This document shows, piece after piece, positions 52,651 through 61,171 of a stretch of DNA of 64,000 nucleotides. Origin of the DNA: Bacteroidales bacterium (GTDB taxonomy: Bacteria; Bacteroidota; Bacteroidia; Bacteroidales; UBA932). The stretch lies in assembly GCA_017447265.1 (NCBI GenBank), contig JAFSOA010000005.1:100798-164797 (forward strand), in the 5' to 3' direction. A program made the position numbers and the translations under genes. Below the pieces are notes generated by a model. It worked only from the letters and a program-made list of their open reading frames with translations, was not told the origin of the DNA and searched no databases. Numbering within the stretch: the stretch's first letter is position 1; every line of letters starts with the position of its first letter.

Positions 52651-53748
52651 ATGAAGAAGGCACTGGAAGAATATGGCCTTGACCTGCACGGCACGATGAT
52701 CCTGGAGGATTACCGGGAGAATCTGCCCATCTTCAACAAGATGAAGGATGTGGTTCTCAAGGCGCTGACGGAGTGCCTGACGCGCAGCAACATCGTGGTC
52801 AGCGGCATCGAGGGCCGGGTCAAGACGGAAAGCAGCCTGGTCGGAAAGCTGGAGCTGAAGGGACATAAATACCGCGACCTGACCGACATCACCGACGTCG
52901 TGGGCGTGCGCGTGATTACCTTCTACACCGAGGAGGTCGACAAGATCGCCGCCCTGGTCGACAAGCTGTTCAGCGTGGACTGGAAGAATTCCGTGGACAA
53001 GCGCAAGCAGCTGGGCAAGGATACCTTCGGCTATATGTCGCTTCACTACATCTGCCGCATCCCCGCCTCCCTCTTTTCGGATCCCGCCTGCCCGGGCATC
53101 AACGAATATCGTTTTGAAGTGCAGATGCGCACGGCCCTGCAGCACGTGTGGGCCACCATGAACCACGATACGGGCTACAAGAGCGGGGTGGAAGTGCCGC
53201 CCGAACTCCTGCGCAGCCTCACGCGCCTGGCCGGCATCCTCGAACTGGCCGACGAGGAGTTCAGCCGCATCCGCAAGGAACTGACGGACTACCGCCGCAA
53301 GGCCGAACAGCTGGTGAAGGACGGCAGTTTCGACCAGGTCTCGCTCAATGGCGACACCTGGCGCAGCTACCTCGGCCTCGATCCTTTCGGCACGCTCAAC
53401 GCCAAGATCGCCGCCATCAACCAGGCCGAGATCCAGCAGTTGAGCGGCATGCCGTATCTGGAACCCATGCTCCAGATGGATCTCAAGACCCTGGGCGATG
53501 TGGAAGAGATGCGCAAGAACTGCTTCGACCGGGCCTACCAGCTGGCCGTGCACCAGATCAGCGGCACCGACCTCGACATCATCGCCTCGACCCTGGGCCT
53601 GCAGAACATCTGCATCATTCATGCCTTCGACCTGGGCGGCAAGAAAGGCATCGAGCACTTCCTCGACAACCTCAACGGCCCGTCGAAGTACAATGCCGAA
53701 ACGGCCGGGCGTCTTTATACGAGTATTAACAATATACACAATATGTAA
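52651..53748 (+). CDS. RelA/SpoT-domain protein, probable (p)ppGpp or related synthetase
   Basis: A 365-residue protein with a RelA/SpoT nucleotidyltransferase domain in the first about 200 residues. Synthetase motifs look intact: GRVKTESSLVGKLELKG, ITDVVGVRVITFY, FGYMSLHYICR and FEVQMRTALQHVWATMNHD. It has no HD domain of its own; the next gene supplies one. The C-terminal about 150 residues, helical and partly RSH-unlike, are of unknown role. Different from the long RSH enzymes; similar in layout to small alarmone synthetases with an extension. Product could be ppGpp or another pyrophosphorylated nucleotide. Confidence 0.75.
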   Translation: MKKALEEYGLDLHGTMILEDYRENLPIFNKMKDVVLKALTECLTRSNIVVSGIEGRVKTESSLVGKLELKGHKYRDLTDITDVVGVRVITFYTEEVDKIAALVDKLFSVDWKNSVDKRKQLGKDTFGYMSLHYICRIPASLFSDPACPGINEYRFEVQMRTALQHVWATMNHDTGYKSGVEVPPELLRSLTRLAGILELADEEFSRIRKELTDYRRKAEQLVKDGSFDQVSLNGDTWRSYLGLDPFGTLNAKIAAINQAEIQQLSGMPYLEPMLQMDLKTLGDVEEMRKNCFDRAYQLAVHQISGTDLDIIASTLGLQNICIIHAFDLGGKKGIEHFLDNLNGPSKYNAETAGRLYTSINNIHNM

Positions 53749-55160
53749 TGGCAAACAAGTTCATGGACAGCTCCTTGCTCGACAAGGCCATCTGCTTCGC
53801 AGTCCGGGCGCACCAGAATACCGAGCGCCGCGGTAAAGGATTCCCCTATATTGTCCATCCGATGGAGGCCGTCTCCATCGTGGCGACCATCACGCCCGAT
53901 CAGGAACTGCTGGCCGCCGCCGCCCTGCACGATGTGGTGGAGGACACTTCCATCACGCTGGATGAGCTGCGCCGCGAGTTCGGCGAGCGTGTCGCTGCGC
54001 TCGTGGAACAGGAAAGTGACAAGTTCATGGAAGGGGTCAGCGAGACGGACAGCTGGCGCGATCGCAAGCAGGCCGCCATCGACCGCATCGCCGAGGCGCC
54101 CCGGGACGCCCAGATCGTCGCCATGGGCGACAAGCTTTCGAACATGCGCGCCATTGCCCGTGATTACGACGAACTGGGCGACAAACTCTGGGAGCGTTTC
54201 CACGCACCGGGCGGCCGCGCTGACCATGAGTGGCATTACCGCGGGCTGGCCCAGTCGCTCAGCACCCTGGCCGGGACCCATGCTTTCCGGGAGTTCATGG
54301 CGCATATCGAGCACGTGTTCGGCAAGCCCAAGCCCGAGCTGATCAACATGGACGACTATGAGGTGAGCGGCGACGGCTACACCGCCATCAGCTACAACCA
54401 TAAGGGCGGCAAACGCATGATGAAGCTCTATGCTGAATACATGCCCACCGCCGAGCCGGAGCGCGAGCTGCAGCAGAGCTGGTCCATCATGGAACTGGGC
54501 ATGAACATTCCGCGGGCCTTCCGCCTGGTAACGGATGGCAAGCGGGTAGGGGTCGAGTTTGAGCGCATCCCCGGCAAGCGATCCTTCTCCCGGGCCATCT
54601 CGCAGGAACCGGAGCGCATGGAGGAGTACATGATGCACTTCGCGGAAGCCTGCCGTAAGCTCCATGCCACGCCTTGCAACACCAAGGTGTTCGCTTCGGT
54701 CAAGGACCATTTCAACCGGTCTATCAGCGTCTCGCGCGACTTCAATGATGCAGAGAAAGAGCGCCTGCATGCGTTCGTGGACAGCGCGCCTGACGCCACC
54801 ACCTGCCTCCATGGCGACATGCACATGGGCAACATCATCACCGACGGCAAGCAGACCTGGTGGATCGACCTGGCGGATTTCCGCTACGGCCATCCGTATT
54901 TCGACATGGGCATGCTTTATTTCGTGTGCGTCAGCAACCCGTCCGAAGAGATGTCGCAGAAAATTTTCCACTTGTCTCACGCGCAGATGTTGAAAGCCTG
55001 GGAGCTCTTTGTCCGTTACTATTTCGGACCGGATGTCACGGTAGAAGAAGCCAGTCGCCTGATTGCGCCCTATGCTTCGCTCTATATGATCCATTTCGCC
55101 AACCGGGAAGCCATGCTCCCGCACTGGCGCCCTGCTGTCTACAACACCCTGCTGAAGTAA
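53748..55160 (+). CDS. HD (ppGpp-hydrolase-like) - APH kinase fusion
   Basis: A 470-residue two-domain protein. Residues 1-about 190 are an HD domain with the SpoT-type metal set: His37 (YIVHPMEA), His61-Asp62 (LHDVVEDT) and Asp128 (MGDKLSNMRA). Residues about 200-470 resemble aminoglycoside/choline phosphotransferase-like kinases, with catalytic CLHGDMHMGNIITDG (His355, Asp357, Asn362) and metal-binding WWIDLADF. Its start overlaps the preceding synthetase stop by one base. The pairing implies one protein that removes and one kinase activity that is unassigned. The kinase substrate is unknown. Confidence 0.8.
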   Translation: MANKFMDSSLLDKAICFAVRAHQNTERRGKGFPYIVHPMEAVSIVATITPDQELLAAAALHDVVEDTSITLDELRREFGERVAALVEQESDKFMEGVSETDSWRDRKQAAIDRIAEAPRDAQIVAMGDKLSNMRAIARDYDELGDKLWERFHAPGGRADHEWHYRGLAQSLSTLAGTHAFREFMAHIEHVFGKPKPELINMDDYEVSGDGYTAISYNHKGGKRMMKLYAEYMPTAEPERELQQSWSIMELGMNIPRAFRLVTDGKRVGVEFERIPGKRSFSRAISQEPERMEEYMMHFAEACRKLHATPCNTKVFASVKDHFNRSISVSRDFNDAEKERLHAFVDSAPDATTCLHGDMHMGNIITDGKQTWWIDLADFRYGHPYFDMGMLYFVCVSNPSEEMSQKIFHLSHAQMLKAWELFVRYYFGPDVTVEEASRLIAPYASLYMIHFANREAMLPHWRPAVYNTLLK

Positions 55161-56480
55161 ATGCACTATATCTTTATCATCAACGGACGGGAAGACAAGG
55201 CGTTCATCGCGGATGAGGTGGATCGCCAGATCCGGGATTACGGCCCGGGCCTGGACTATGAGATCTACAAGACCCGCGGCGTGGGTGACGCCACCCGCTT
55301 CGTCAAGGTCCACTGCGACCTGCACCCGAACGCGAAGGTCTGCTTCGTGGCGTGCGGCGGCACAGGAACCCTCAACGAAGTGGCTTCGGGCATGGCCGGC
55401 TCGCACGACAAGCAGCTGGCGCTCCTGGCCTACGGTGCCACGAACGACTTCTGCAAGTGCTTCCCCGACCGCGATTTCACGTCGCTGCGCAAGTTGGTCG
55501 ATGGAGAAGTCCATCCCGTCGACTTGATCAGGGTCAACGACAGTTATGCCATCAACGTCATCAACATCGGTTTCGACGCCGTGGTTGCGTCAATGGCCAA
55601 TCAGGCCATCGAAGAAGGGAAAACGGATGAGGAAAGTGTCCGCCGTGCTTATAACTGGGGCATCTTCCGTGCACTTGTAACCGCACGCAACAACCGCATC
55701 CGGGTGGTGGCCGACGGCGAGCGCCTGAACCGTTATTGGATCCTGCTCTGCACGGTGGCGAACGGCCGCTGGTGCGGCGGAGAGTTCCTCTGCGCACCCC
55801 GCGCCGAAGTCGACGACGGCTTGATGGAAATCTGCCTGATCAAGCCGATGTTCTTGCTGTCGTTCCTCCGCATCCTCCCCATTTACCGGAGCGGCAGGCA
55901 CCTGGACACGCCCTGGGCCATGTTGCACATGCGTTATAGGCGTGCCCGCCACGTAGATGTGATTTCCGATGACTTGATAGATGTTTCCCTTGACGGAGAG
56001 ATTTTCTCCAGCCATACCTTCAGTATAGATATTTTACCCCACGAAGTAAACTTTATTCTTCCTTCACTCATAACTATGAAAAAGAGATTTGAACCCATCA
56101 TCGACAAATGCGGCGAGATCATCGACTATCTGATGTCTTCCCCTGATATCCCGCAGGATGAATCGTTGCAGTTCAAGATCCGGCTCTCCATCGAAGAGGC
56201 TGTCGAGAATGTCGTACGCTATGCGTATGAAGGCGGCATGGGCTGGATCGAGGTCGGGACGGAACTCGACCCGGAAGGCGTGATGCTTACCATCCTGCTC
56301 CGCGACGCTGGCGTTCCCTTCAACCCGCTCGAAAAGGCTGACCCCGACATCTCCCTGTCGGCTGAGGAGCGTGAGATCGGTGGCTTGGGCATTTTCCTGT
56401 GCAAGCAGTTGATGGACGATATTGAATATAAGTATGAGGACGGATGCAACGTCTTGATCATGCGCAAGAAAGTGGCCTGA
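55161..56480 (+). CDS. Diacylglycerol kinase-like - RsbW-type ATPase fusion
   Basis: A 439-residue two-domain protein. The first about 300 residues form a diacylglycerol/sphingosine kinase catalytic fold, with CGGTGTLNEVASG in place of the usual GGDGT motif, then LALLAYGATNDF and APRAEVDDGLMEI. From Met306 on is an anti-sigma RsbW-like histidine-kinase fold: LSIEEAVENVVRYAYE (N box) and EIGGLGIFLCKQLMDDIEY (G box). Such ATPases phosphorylate STAS antagonists. Met306 follows an AT-rich stretch, so separate translation of the RsbW part is possible. It starts right at the previous stop. Confidence 0.85.
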   Translation: MHYIFIINGREDKAFIADEVDRQIRDYGPGLDYEIYKTRGVGDATRFVKVHCDLHPNAKVCFVACGGTGTLNEVASGMAGSHDKQLALLAYGATNDFCKCFPDRDFTSLRKLVDGEVHPVDLIRVNDSYAINVINIGFDAVVASMANQAIEEGKTDEESVRRAYNWGIFRALVTARNNRIRVVADGERLNRYWILLCTVANGRWCGGEFLCAPRAEVDDGLMEICLIKPMFLLSFLRILPIYRSGRHLDTPWAMLHMRYRRARHVDVISDDLIDVSLDGEIFSSHTFSIDILPHEVNFILPSLITMKKRFEPIIDKCGEIIDYLMSSPDIPQDESLQFKIRLSIEEAVENVVRYAYEGGMGWIEVGTELDPEGVMLTILLRDAGVPFNPLEKADPDISLSAEEREIGGLGIFLCKQLMDDIEYKYEDGCNVLIMRKKVA

Positions 56481-57427
56481 TGAAACGCCTTCTAACAGTT
56501 GCATTGCTGCTTCTGGCTGTTGTCGCCCTGCCGGCGCAGGAGGTCGTCACCTTCATGCCGCAGTGGCTTCCGCAGACTCAGTTCGCCGGCTATTATGTCG
56601 CGCTCGAAAAGGGCTTCTATGCAGAAGAAGGCCTGGACGTGATCGTCGATCATTTCGGTGGCAGTTCCACCGGCACGGCGCTGGAAAAGATCGAACAGCG
56701 CAAGGTCGACATCATCACGTCGCAGCTGATCTCGGTCATGATCGAGCGGGAACGGGGCATGCACTTGATCAACGTGCTTCAGACATCCCAGGTCAACGGC
56801 CTGATGTGCGCCACCCATTTCCCCATCACGTCGCCGGCGTCGCTCGACAGCGCCCTGATCGGCCGTTGGAAAGTGGGCTTCGGCGAGGTATGCGACCTGT
56901 TCTGCTACAAGCATGGCCTGCATGTGGAGTGGGTACCCTATATCCAGGGCATCAATCTCTTTATTTCGGGCGCCGTGGACGGGCTGCTCTGCTACAGCTA
57001 CAGTGAATTCCTCCAACTCGAGCTGGCAACGGGCGGCATCCGCGAAGACCATCGGATCCGCTTCAGCGACTACGGGCTCAATTATCCGGAGGACGGTCTT
57101 TATGTGACCGAGGAGTTCTACCGGAATCACAAGTCCACGGTCGACAAGTTTGTCCGTGCGTCGCGGCGGGGCTGGGAGTATGCCCGGGCCAACAAGGAAG
57201 AGGCCCTGGACATCTCGATGAAAGTCATTGCCGAATTCAACGTGGCCACCAACCGGACCTTCCAGCGCATGATGCTCGACGAGATCCTGCGCCTGCAGGT
57301 CAATCCGCTTACAGACATAGCCGACTATGCGCCGGTGCGCCGCGAAGTCTTCGAGGAACTCAACCGCTCGCTGATCGAGGCAAAGATCCTGAAGACCACC
57401 CTGAATTATGAGGAGATGATACGATGA
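56480..57427 (+). CDS. NMT1/THI5-like periplasmic substrate-binding protein
   Basis: A 315-residue protein with a cleavable signal peptide (about 1-20, LLLLAVVALPAQ) and an NMT1/SsuA-type fold: FMPQWLPQTQFAGYYVALEKGF, GLDVIVDHFGGSST, and IITSQLISVMIERERG. Such proteins normally bind thiamine precursors or sulfonates for an ABC transporter, but no permease or ATPase gene is beside it. I chose the ATG at 56480, sharing a base with the preceding stop. It probably acts as the ligand-sensing partner of the following Cache-type phosphatase. Confidence 0.85.
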   Translation: MKRLLTVALLLLAVVALPAQEVVTFMPQWLPQTQFAGYYVALEKGFYAEEGLDVIVDHFGGSSTGTALEKIEQRKVDIITSQLISVMIERERGMHLINVLQTSQVNGLMCATHFPITSPASLDSALIGRWKVGFGEVCDLFCYKHGLHVEWVPYIQGINLFISGAVDGLLCYSYSEFLQLELATGGIREDHRIRFSDYGLNYPEDGLYVTEEFYRNHKSTVDKFVRASRRGWEYARANKEEALDISMKVIAEFNVATNRTFQRMMLDEILRLQVNPLTDIADYAPVRREVFEELNRSLIEAKILKTTLNYEEMIR

Positions 57428-59322
57428 GCCTGAAAAAGAATTTCGCATCCAGGCTCAGCCTGTATGTCCTGCTGATTTCGGCGGGCCTGATGCTCGTGGT
57501 CACGATTCTCTTCGGACTCTTCTCCTCGTCCGCCATGCGGCTGGAGTCCCGGGCCGTTGCGGAGCGGGAACTCGACAACGCCATCCTCGACATCGAAAAG
57601 GTGATCACGGAGGTGGAACGTACCGTGGACAACCTGGACTGGGTGGTGGAGCAGCACATGGAGGACGAGAGTTTTCTCTACCTGGTTACGCGCGAGATCG
57701 TGACGGCCAACCCGAACATCATCGGCAGCGCGGTTGCTTTCGAACCGGGCTTCTACAAGGGGCGCCAGTATTTCTCTCCCTATACGTATATCGGTGACCA
57801 GACGCATGAGGTTCACAGCATCCAGATGGGCAACGAAAACTACGACTATCCGGTGCTGGACTGGTATCAGATTCCCAAACTGCTGAACAGGCCTTACTGG
57901 AGCGAGCCGTATTTTGACGACGGCGGCGGCGGACAGGCCATGTCGACTTATTCCATGCCGCTTCACGATGACGAGGGCAATTTCTACGGCATCATGACGG
58001 CCGACATTTCACTGGCCTGGCTGTCGGATCGCGTGGATGCCATCAAGCCTTATCCGCACTCCTTCACGATGCTGATCGGCCGCAACGGCTCGTTCATCGC
58101 CCATCCCGATGAGAACAAGGTGCTCAACGAGACCATCTTCACGGTGGCTATGGAAATGTTCGACACGACCGCCGTGCAGATCGGCCGGGAGATGCTGGCC
58201 GGCGCCAAAGGCATGCAGCGTTTCTCGAACCGGGGCGAGGATTCTTTCATGGTCTATGGCCCTCTGAGCAACGGATGGTCGATGGCCCTGGTCTGCAGCT
58301 ATGCCGACGTCTTCCGCAATGCCCGGATCATGAACATCGTGCTGGGTGCCCTGCTTTTCCTGGGCCTGATCGGCCTGTTCATCGGCTGCCGCCGGATCAT
58401 CCGCCAGCTGACGCTGCCCATCGTGGAATTCAGCAACTCGGCCATGACCATGGCCAAGGGCAATTTCAAGGCGGCCATCCCGGAAGTTGAAACCAAGGAT
58501 GAACTGCTGAAACTGCGCAATTCGCTCAGTTACATGCAGCAGTCCATCAATGAATATATCGAAGAGCTCAAGAGCACGACCGCTTCCAACGAGCGCTACG
58601 AGAGCGAGCTCAACATCGCCCGCGATATCCAGATGAGCATGCTGCCGCAGGACTTCCCGCAGCGGGACGACCTGTCGCTCTACGCGATGGTGCAGCCTGC
58701 CAAGGAAGTGGGGGGCGACCTCTATGACTTTGTCGTTGTCGGTGACACCGTCTACTTCCTGGTGGGCGACGTGTCGGGCAAGGGCGTTCCCGCCGCCTTG
58801 TTCATGGCCATCGCCCGTGCGGCCTTCCGCTTCATCGGCGCACTGGGCCTGCCCATGAAAGAAGTCGTACAGCGGGTGAGCGACTGCCTCTGCGACGGCA
58901 ATACCAGCGAAATGTTCGTCACCCTCTTCGCCGGCCGCCTCGACCTGAAGACAGGACAGCTGGACTATTGCAACGGCGGCCACAACCCCATTGTGGTCAT
59001 CGACCCGGACGGCAAGGCTTCCTTCCTGCAGGCCAAGCCGAACCTGGCTGCCGGCCTCTTCCCGGGGTTCCCGTACCAGGATGAAATCATCACGCTGAAA
59101 CGTGGCACACGACTTGTTTTGTACACCGACGGCGTGACGGAAGCGGAACGGGTTGACAAACTGCAATATGGCGAAGAGCAGTTGCTGGCCTGGGCGCAGC
59201 GGGTGAGTCCCGATACCCCGTCCAACGTGGTTGTTTCCGACCTGTTCACCCAGGTGAAGCACTTCACGAGGGGCGCTGACCAGAACGACGATATTACCAT
59301 CATGTCCTTATTATTCAAATAG
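57424..59322 (+). CDS. Cache-HAMP-SpoIIE phosphatase (RsbU-type)
   Basis: A 632-residue membrane protein. An N-terminal helix (about 10-35) is followed by a periplasmic double-Cache sensor (about 40-285; NIIGSAVAFEPGFYKGRQYF), a second membrane helix (about 295-315), a HAMP segment, a short coiled coil, and a PP2C/SpoIIE domain (about 395-632). Metal ligands are in GGDLYDF, VGDVSGKG and YTDGVTEAE. It would dephosphorylate the phospho-STAS protein when the sensor is engaged. It overlaps the binding-protein gene by 4 bp. Confidence 0.9.
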   Translation: MSLKKNFASRLSLYVLLISAGLMLVVTILFGLFSSSAMRLESRAVAERELDNAILDIEKVITEVERTVDNLDWVVEQHMEDESFLYLVTREIVTANPNIIGSAVAFEPGFYKGRQYFSPYTYIGDQTHEVHSIQMGNENYDYPVLDWYQIPKLLNRPYWSEPYFDDGGGGQAMSTYSMPLHDDEGNFYGIMTADISLAWLSDRVDAIKPYPHSFTMLIGRNGSFIAHPDENKVLNETIFTVAMEMFDTTAVQIGREMLAGAKGMQRFSNRGEDSFMVYGPLSNGWSMALVCSYADVFRNARIMNIVLGALLFLGLIGLFIGCRRIIRQLTLPIVEFSNSAMTMAKGNFKAAIPEVETKDELLKLRNSLSYMQQSINEYIEELKSTTASNERYESELNIARDIQMSMLPQDFPQRDDLSLYAMVQPAKEVGGDLYDFVVVGDTVYFLVGDVSGKGVPAALFMAIARAAFRFIGALGLPMKEVVQRVSDCLCDGNTSEMFVTLFAGRLDLKTGQLDYCNGGHNPIVVIDPDGKASFLQAKPNLAAGLFPGFPYQDEIITLKRGTRLVLYTDGVTEAERVDKLQYGEEQLLAWAQRVSPDTPSNVVVSDLFTQVKHFTRGADQNDDITIMSLLFK

Positions 59323-59349
59323 CAATAACCATAGACCTAAGATACTACC

Positions 59350-59652
59350 ATGAACGTAACCATTACTGAAGAAGGCGCAAAAGCGCTTGTGAAATTGGAG
59401 GGACGCCTCGACACCACCAATGCCGACCAGTTCCAGAAAGACATCCAGCCGCTGATGACAGGTTCTCACACTGAGATCGACATGGATTGCAGCGACATGG
59501 AATATACCAGCAGCCAGGGACTCCGCATGTTCCTGATGTTACAGAAGACGGTTTCCGCCCGCGGCGCGAAACTGGTGCTGCGCAACATGAAACCCCATGT
59601 CAAGGAAGTTTTTGACATCACGGGTTTCTCCCACATTATCACGATCTTATAG
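59350..59652 (+). CDS. STAS-domain anti-anti-sigma protein (RsbV-type)
   Basis: A 100-residue STAS domain with KLEGRLDTTNADQFQKDI and the phosphorylation loop MEYTSSQGLRMF, in which Ser54 or Ser55 is the likely target. It would be kept phosphorylated by the RsbW domain encoded upstream and reactivated by the SpoIIE phosphatase just before. It closes the operon; a 97-bp AT-rich gap with a promoter follows. No sigma factor gene lies nearby as its obvious final target. Confidence 0.9.
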   Translation: MNVTITEEGAKALVKLEGRLDTTNADQFQKDIQPLMTGSHTEIDMDCSDMEYTSSQGLRMFLMLQKTVSARGAKLVLRNMKPHVKEVFDITGFSHIITIL

Positions 59653-59716
59653 AGACTGTTAAAAAGTCGTTGAAAAAGTTTTGCCGAAAACGTATGGTTT
59701 TTTGGTTGGCTTGGCA

Positions 59717-59724
59717 TATATTTG
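59717..59724 (+). promoter_or_regulatory. -7 element for the uracil-xanthine permease operon
   Basis: TATATTTG is an exact TAnnTTTG match, 25 bases before the ATG at 59750, in the 97-bp gap after the STAS gene. No convincing -33 TTTG at the standard distance. Start of transcription would be near 59730. Confidence 0.55.
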
Positions 59725-59749
59725 CGACAAATTTTAAAGTCAAGTACCA

Positions 59750-61129
59750 ATGACCAATCAAGCAATCTTCGACGCCCGTACGCTCGGCAAGCCTAAGATG
59801 GCACTTCTCGGACTGCAACACTTGTTTGCGATGTTCGGAGCCACTGTCTTAGTTCCAGTCATTACAGGGTTGTCGGTATCGGCAACCCTTCTTTTTGCCG
59901 GTTTGGGAACCCTCCTCTTCCACTTCCTGACCAAGTGGAAAGTACCTGCATTCCTTGGATCTTCCTTCGCATTCCTGGGTGGTTACGCTGCCGTTACGCA
60001 GATGGGCGCCGAGCGAGGCCTCTCTCTGGCCGAGTCGCTGCCTTATGCCTGCATCGGTGTCGCCTGCGCCGGCCTGATGTATTTCATTCTGGCCGCCCTG
60101 TTCGCCGCCTACGGCGCCAAGAAGGTCATGCGCTTCTTCCCGCCCGTGGTCACCGGCCCGATCATCATCGCCATTGGTCTCTGCCTCTCGGGTACGGCTA
60201 TCCAGAGCTGCTCGTCCAACTGGTGGATCGCTCTGCTGGCCATCGTCATCATCGTCGTGTGCAACATCTGGGGCAAGGGCATGATCCGCATCGTCCCGAT
60301 CCTCATGGGTGTGCTGGGCTCCTATATCGTGGCAGCCCTCTGCGGCCTGTGCGATTTCAGCGGTGTGAAGGAAGCTGCCTGGCTGGGAACGCCGTTCCAC
60401 ATGCAGGATACCGCCTTCGCCGTGTTCAAGTCTCCCAACTGGGGCCTTGTCGTGGCCGCTATCATCGCCATCCTGCCCATCTCGCTGGCAACGATGGTCG
60501 AGCATATCGGTGACATGTGCGCCATCTCTTCGACCACCGGTGAGAACTACCTGGAGAACCCGGGTCTGCACCGTACCCTGATGGGCGACGGCATGGCCAC
60601 CCTCCTGGCTTCGCTCTTCGGTGCTCCGGCCAACACGACTTACGGTGAGAACACCGGCGTGCTCAACCTGACCCGCGTCTTCGATCCGCGCGTGATCCGC
60701 ATCGCCGCCTGCTTCGCCATCATCCTGAGCTTCTGCCCGAAGTTCGCCGCGCTGATCGGCGCCATGCCCGCCTCGACCATCGGCGGCGTGAGCCTCGTCC
60801 TCTACGGTATGATCTCGGCCGTGGGCGTGCGCAACCTCGTGGACAACAAGGTCGACCTGACCATCTCCCGCAACCTGATCGTCGCCGCCATCATCCTGGT
60901 GCTGGCCATCGGTATCAAGTACGGTGCGAACGATTCCATCAATATCGGCTTCACCTCGCTCAGCGGCCTGGCCGTCGCAGCCCTGGTGGGCATCATCCTC
61001 AATGCTGTCCTTCCGGGCAAGGACTATGAATTCGGCTCCAGCCTCCGCGGCGACATCACCGTCAACCTTGGCGGTTCGACCCGCAACCCCAACTGGCGCG
61101 AAGAGCACCCGGAACATGCCAAACTGTAA
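59750..61129 (+). CDS. uraA: Uracil-xanthine permease (NCS2 family)
   Basis: A 459-residue inner-membrane permease with about fourteen segments. It starts LGLQHLFAMFGATVLVPVIT, the UraA signature, has AEHIG-type EHIGDMCAISSTTGENYLE with the substrate glutamate, and PANTTYGENTGVLNLTRVFD. It imports uracil (or related bases) with a proton. Own promoter. Followed by a DUF5020 outer-membrane protein and a purine permease, making a nucleobase-uptake unit. Confidence 0.9.
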   Translation: MTNQAIFDARTLGKPKMALLGLQHLFAMFGATVLVPVITGLSVSATLLFAGLGTLLFHFLTKWKVPAFLGSSFAFLGGYAAVTQMGAERGLSLAESLPYACIGVACAGLMYFILAALFAAYGAKKVMRFFPPVVTGPIIIAIGLCLSGTAIQSCSSNWWIALLAIVIIVVCNIWGKGMIRIVPILMGVLGSYIVAALCGLCDFSGVKEAAWLGTPFHMQDTAFAVFKSPNWGLVVAAIIAILPISLATMVEHIGDMCAISSTTGENYLENPGLHRTLMGDGMATLLASLFGAPANTTYGENTGVLNLTRVFDPRVIRIAACFAIILSFCPKFAALIGAMPASTIGGVSLVLYGMISAVGVRNLVDNKVDLTISRNLIVAAIILVLAIGIKYGANDSINIGFTSLSGLAVAALVGIILNAVLPGKDYEFGSSLRGDITVNLGGSTRNPNWREEHPEHAKL

Positions 61130-61171
61130 CCATTGAAATTTTAACCTTTAAAACATAACCTATCTACACCC

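Noticed and set aside
51433-53754. 773-codon antisense frame opposite mtaD and the synthetase gene
   Set aside because: Covers two genes with intact motifs on the other strand; composition is that of a shadow.
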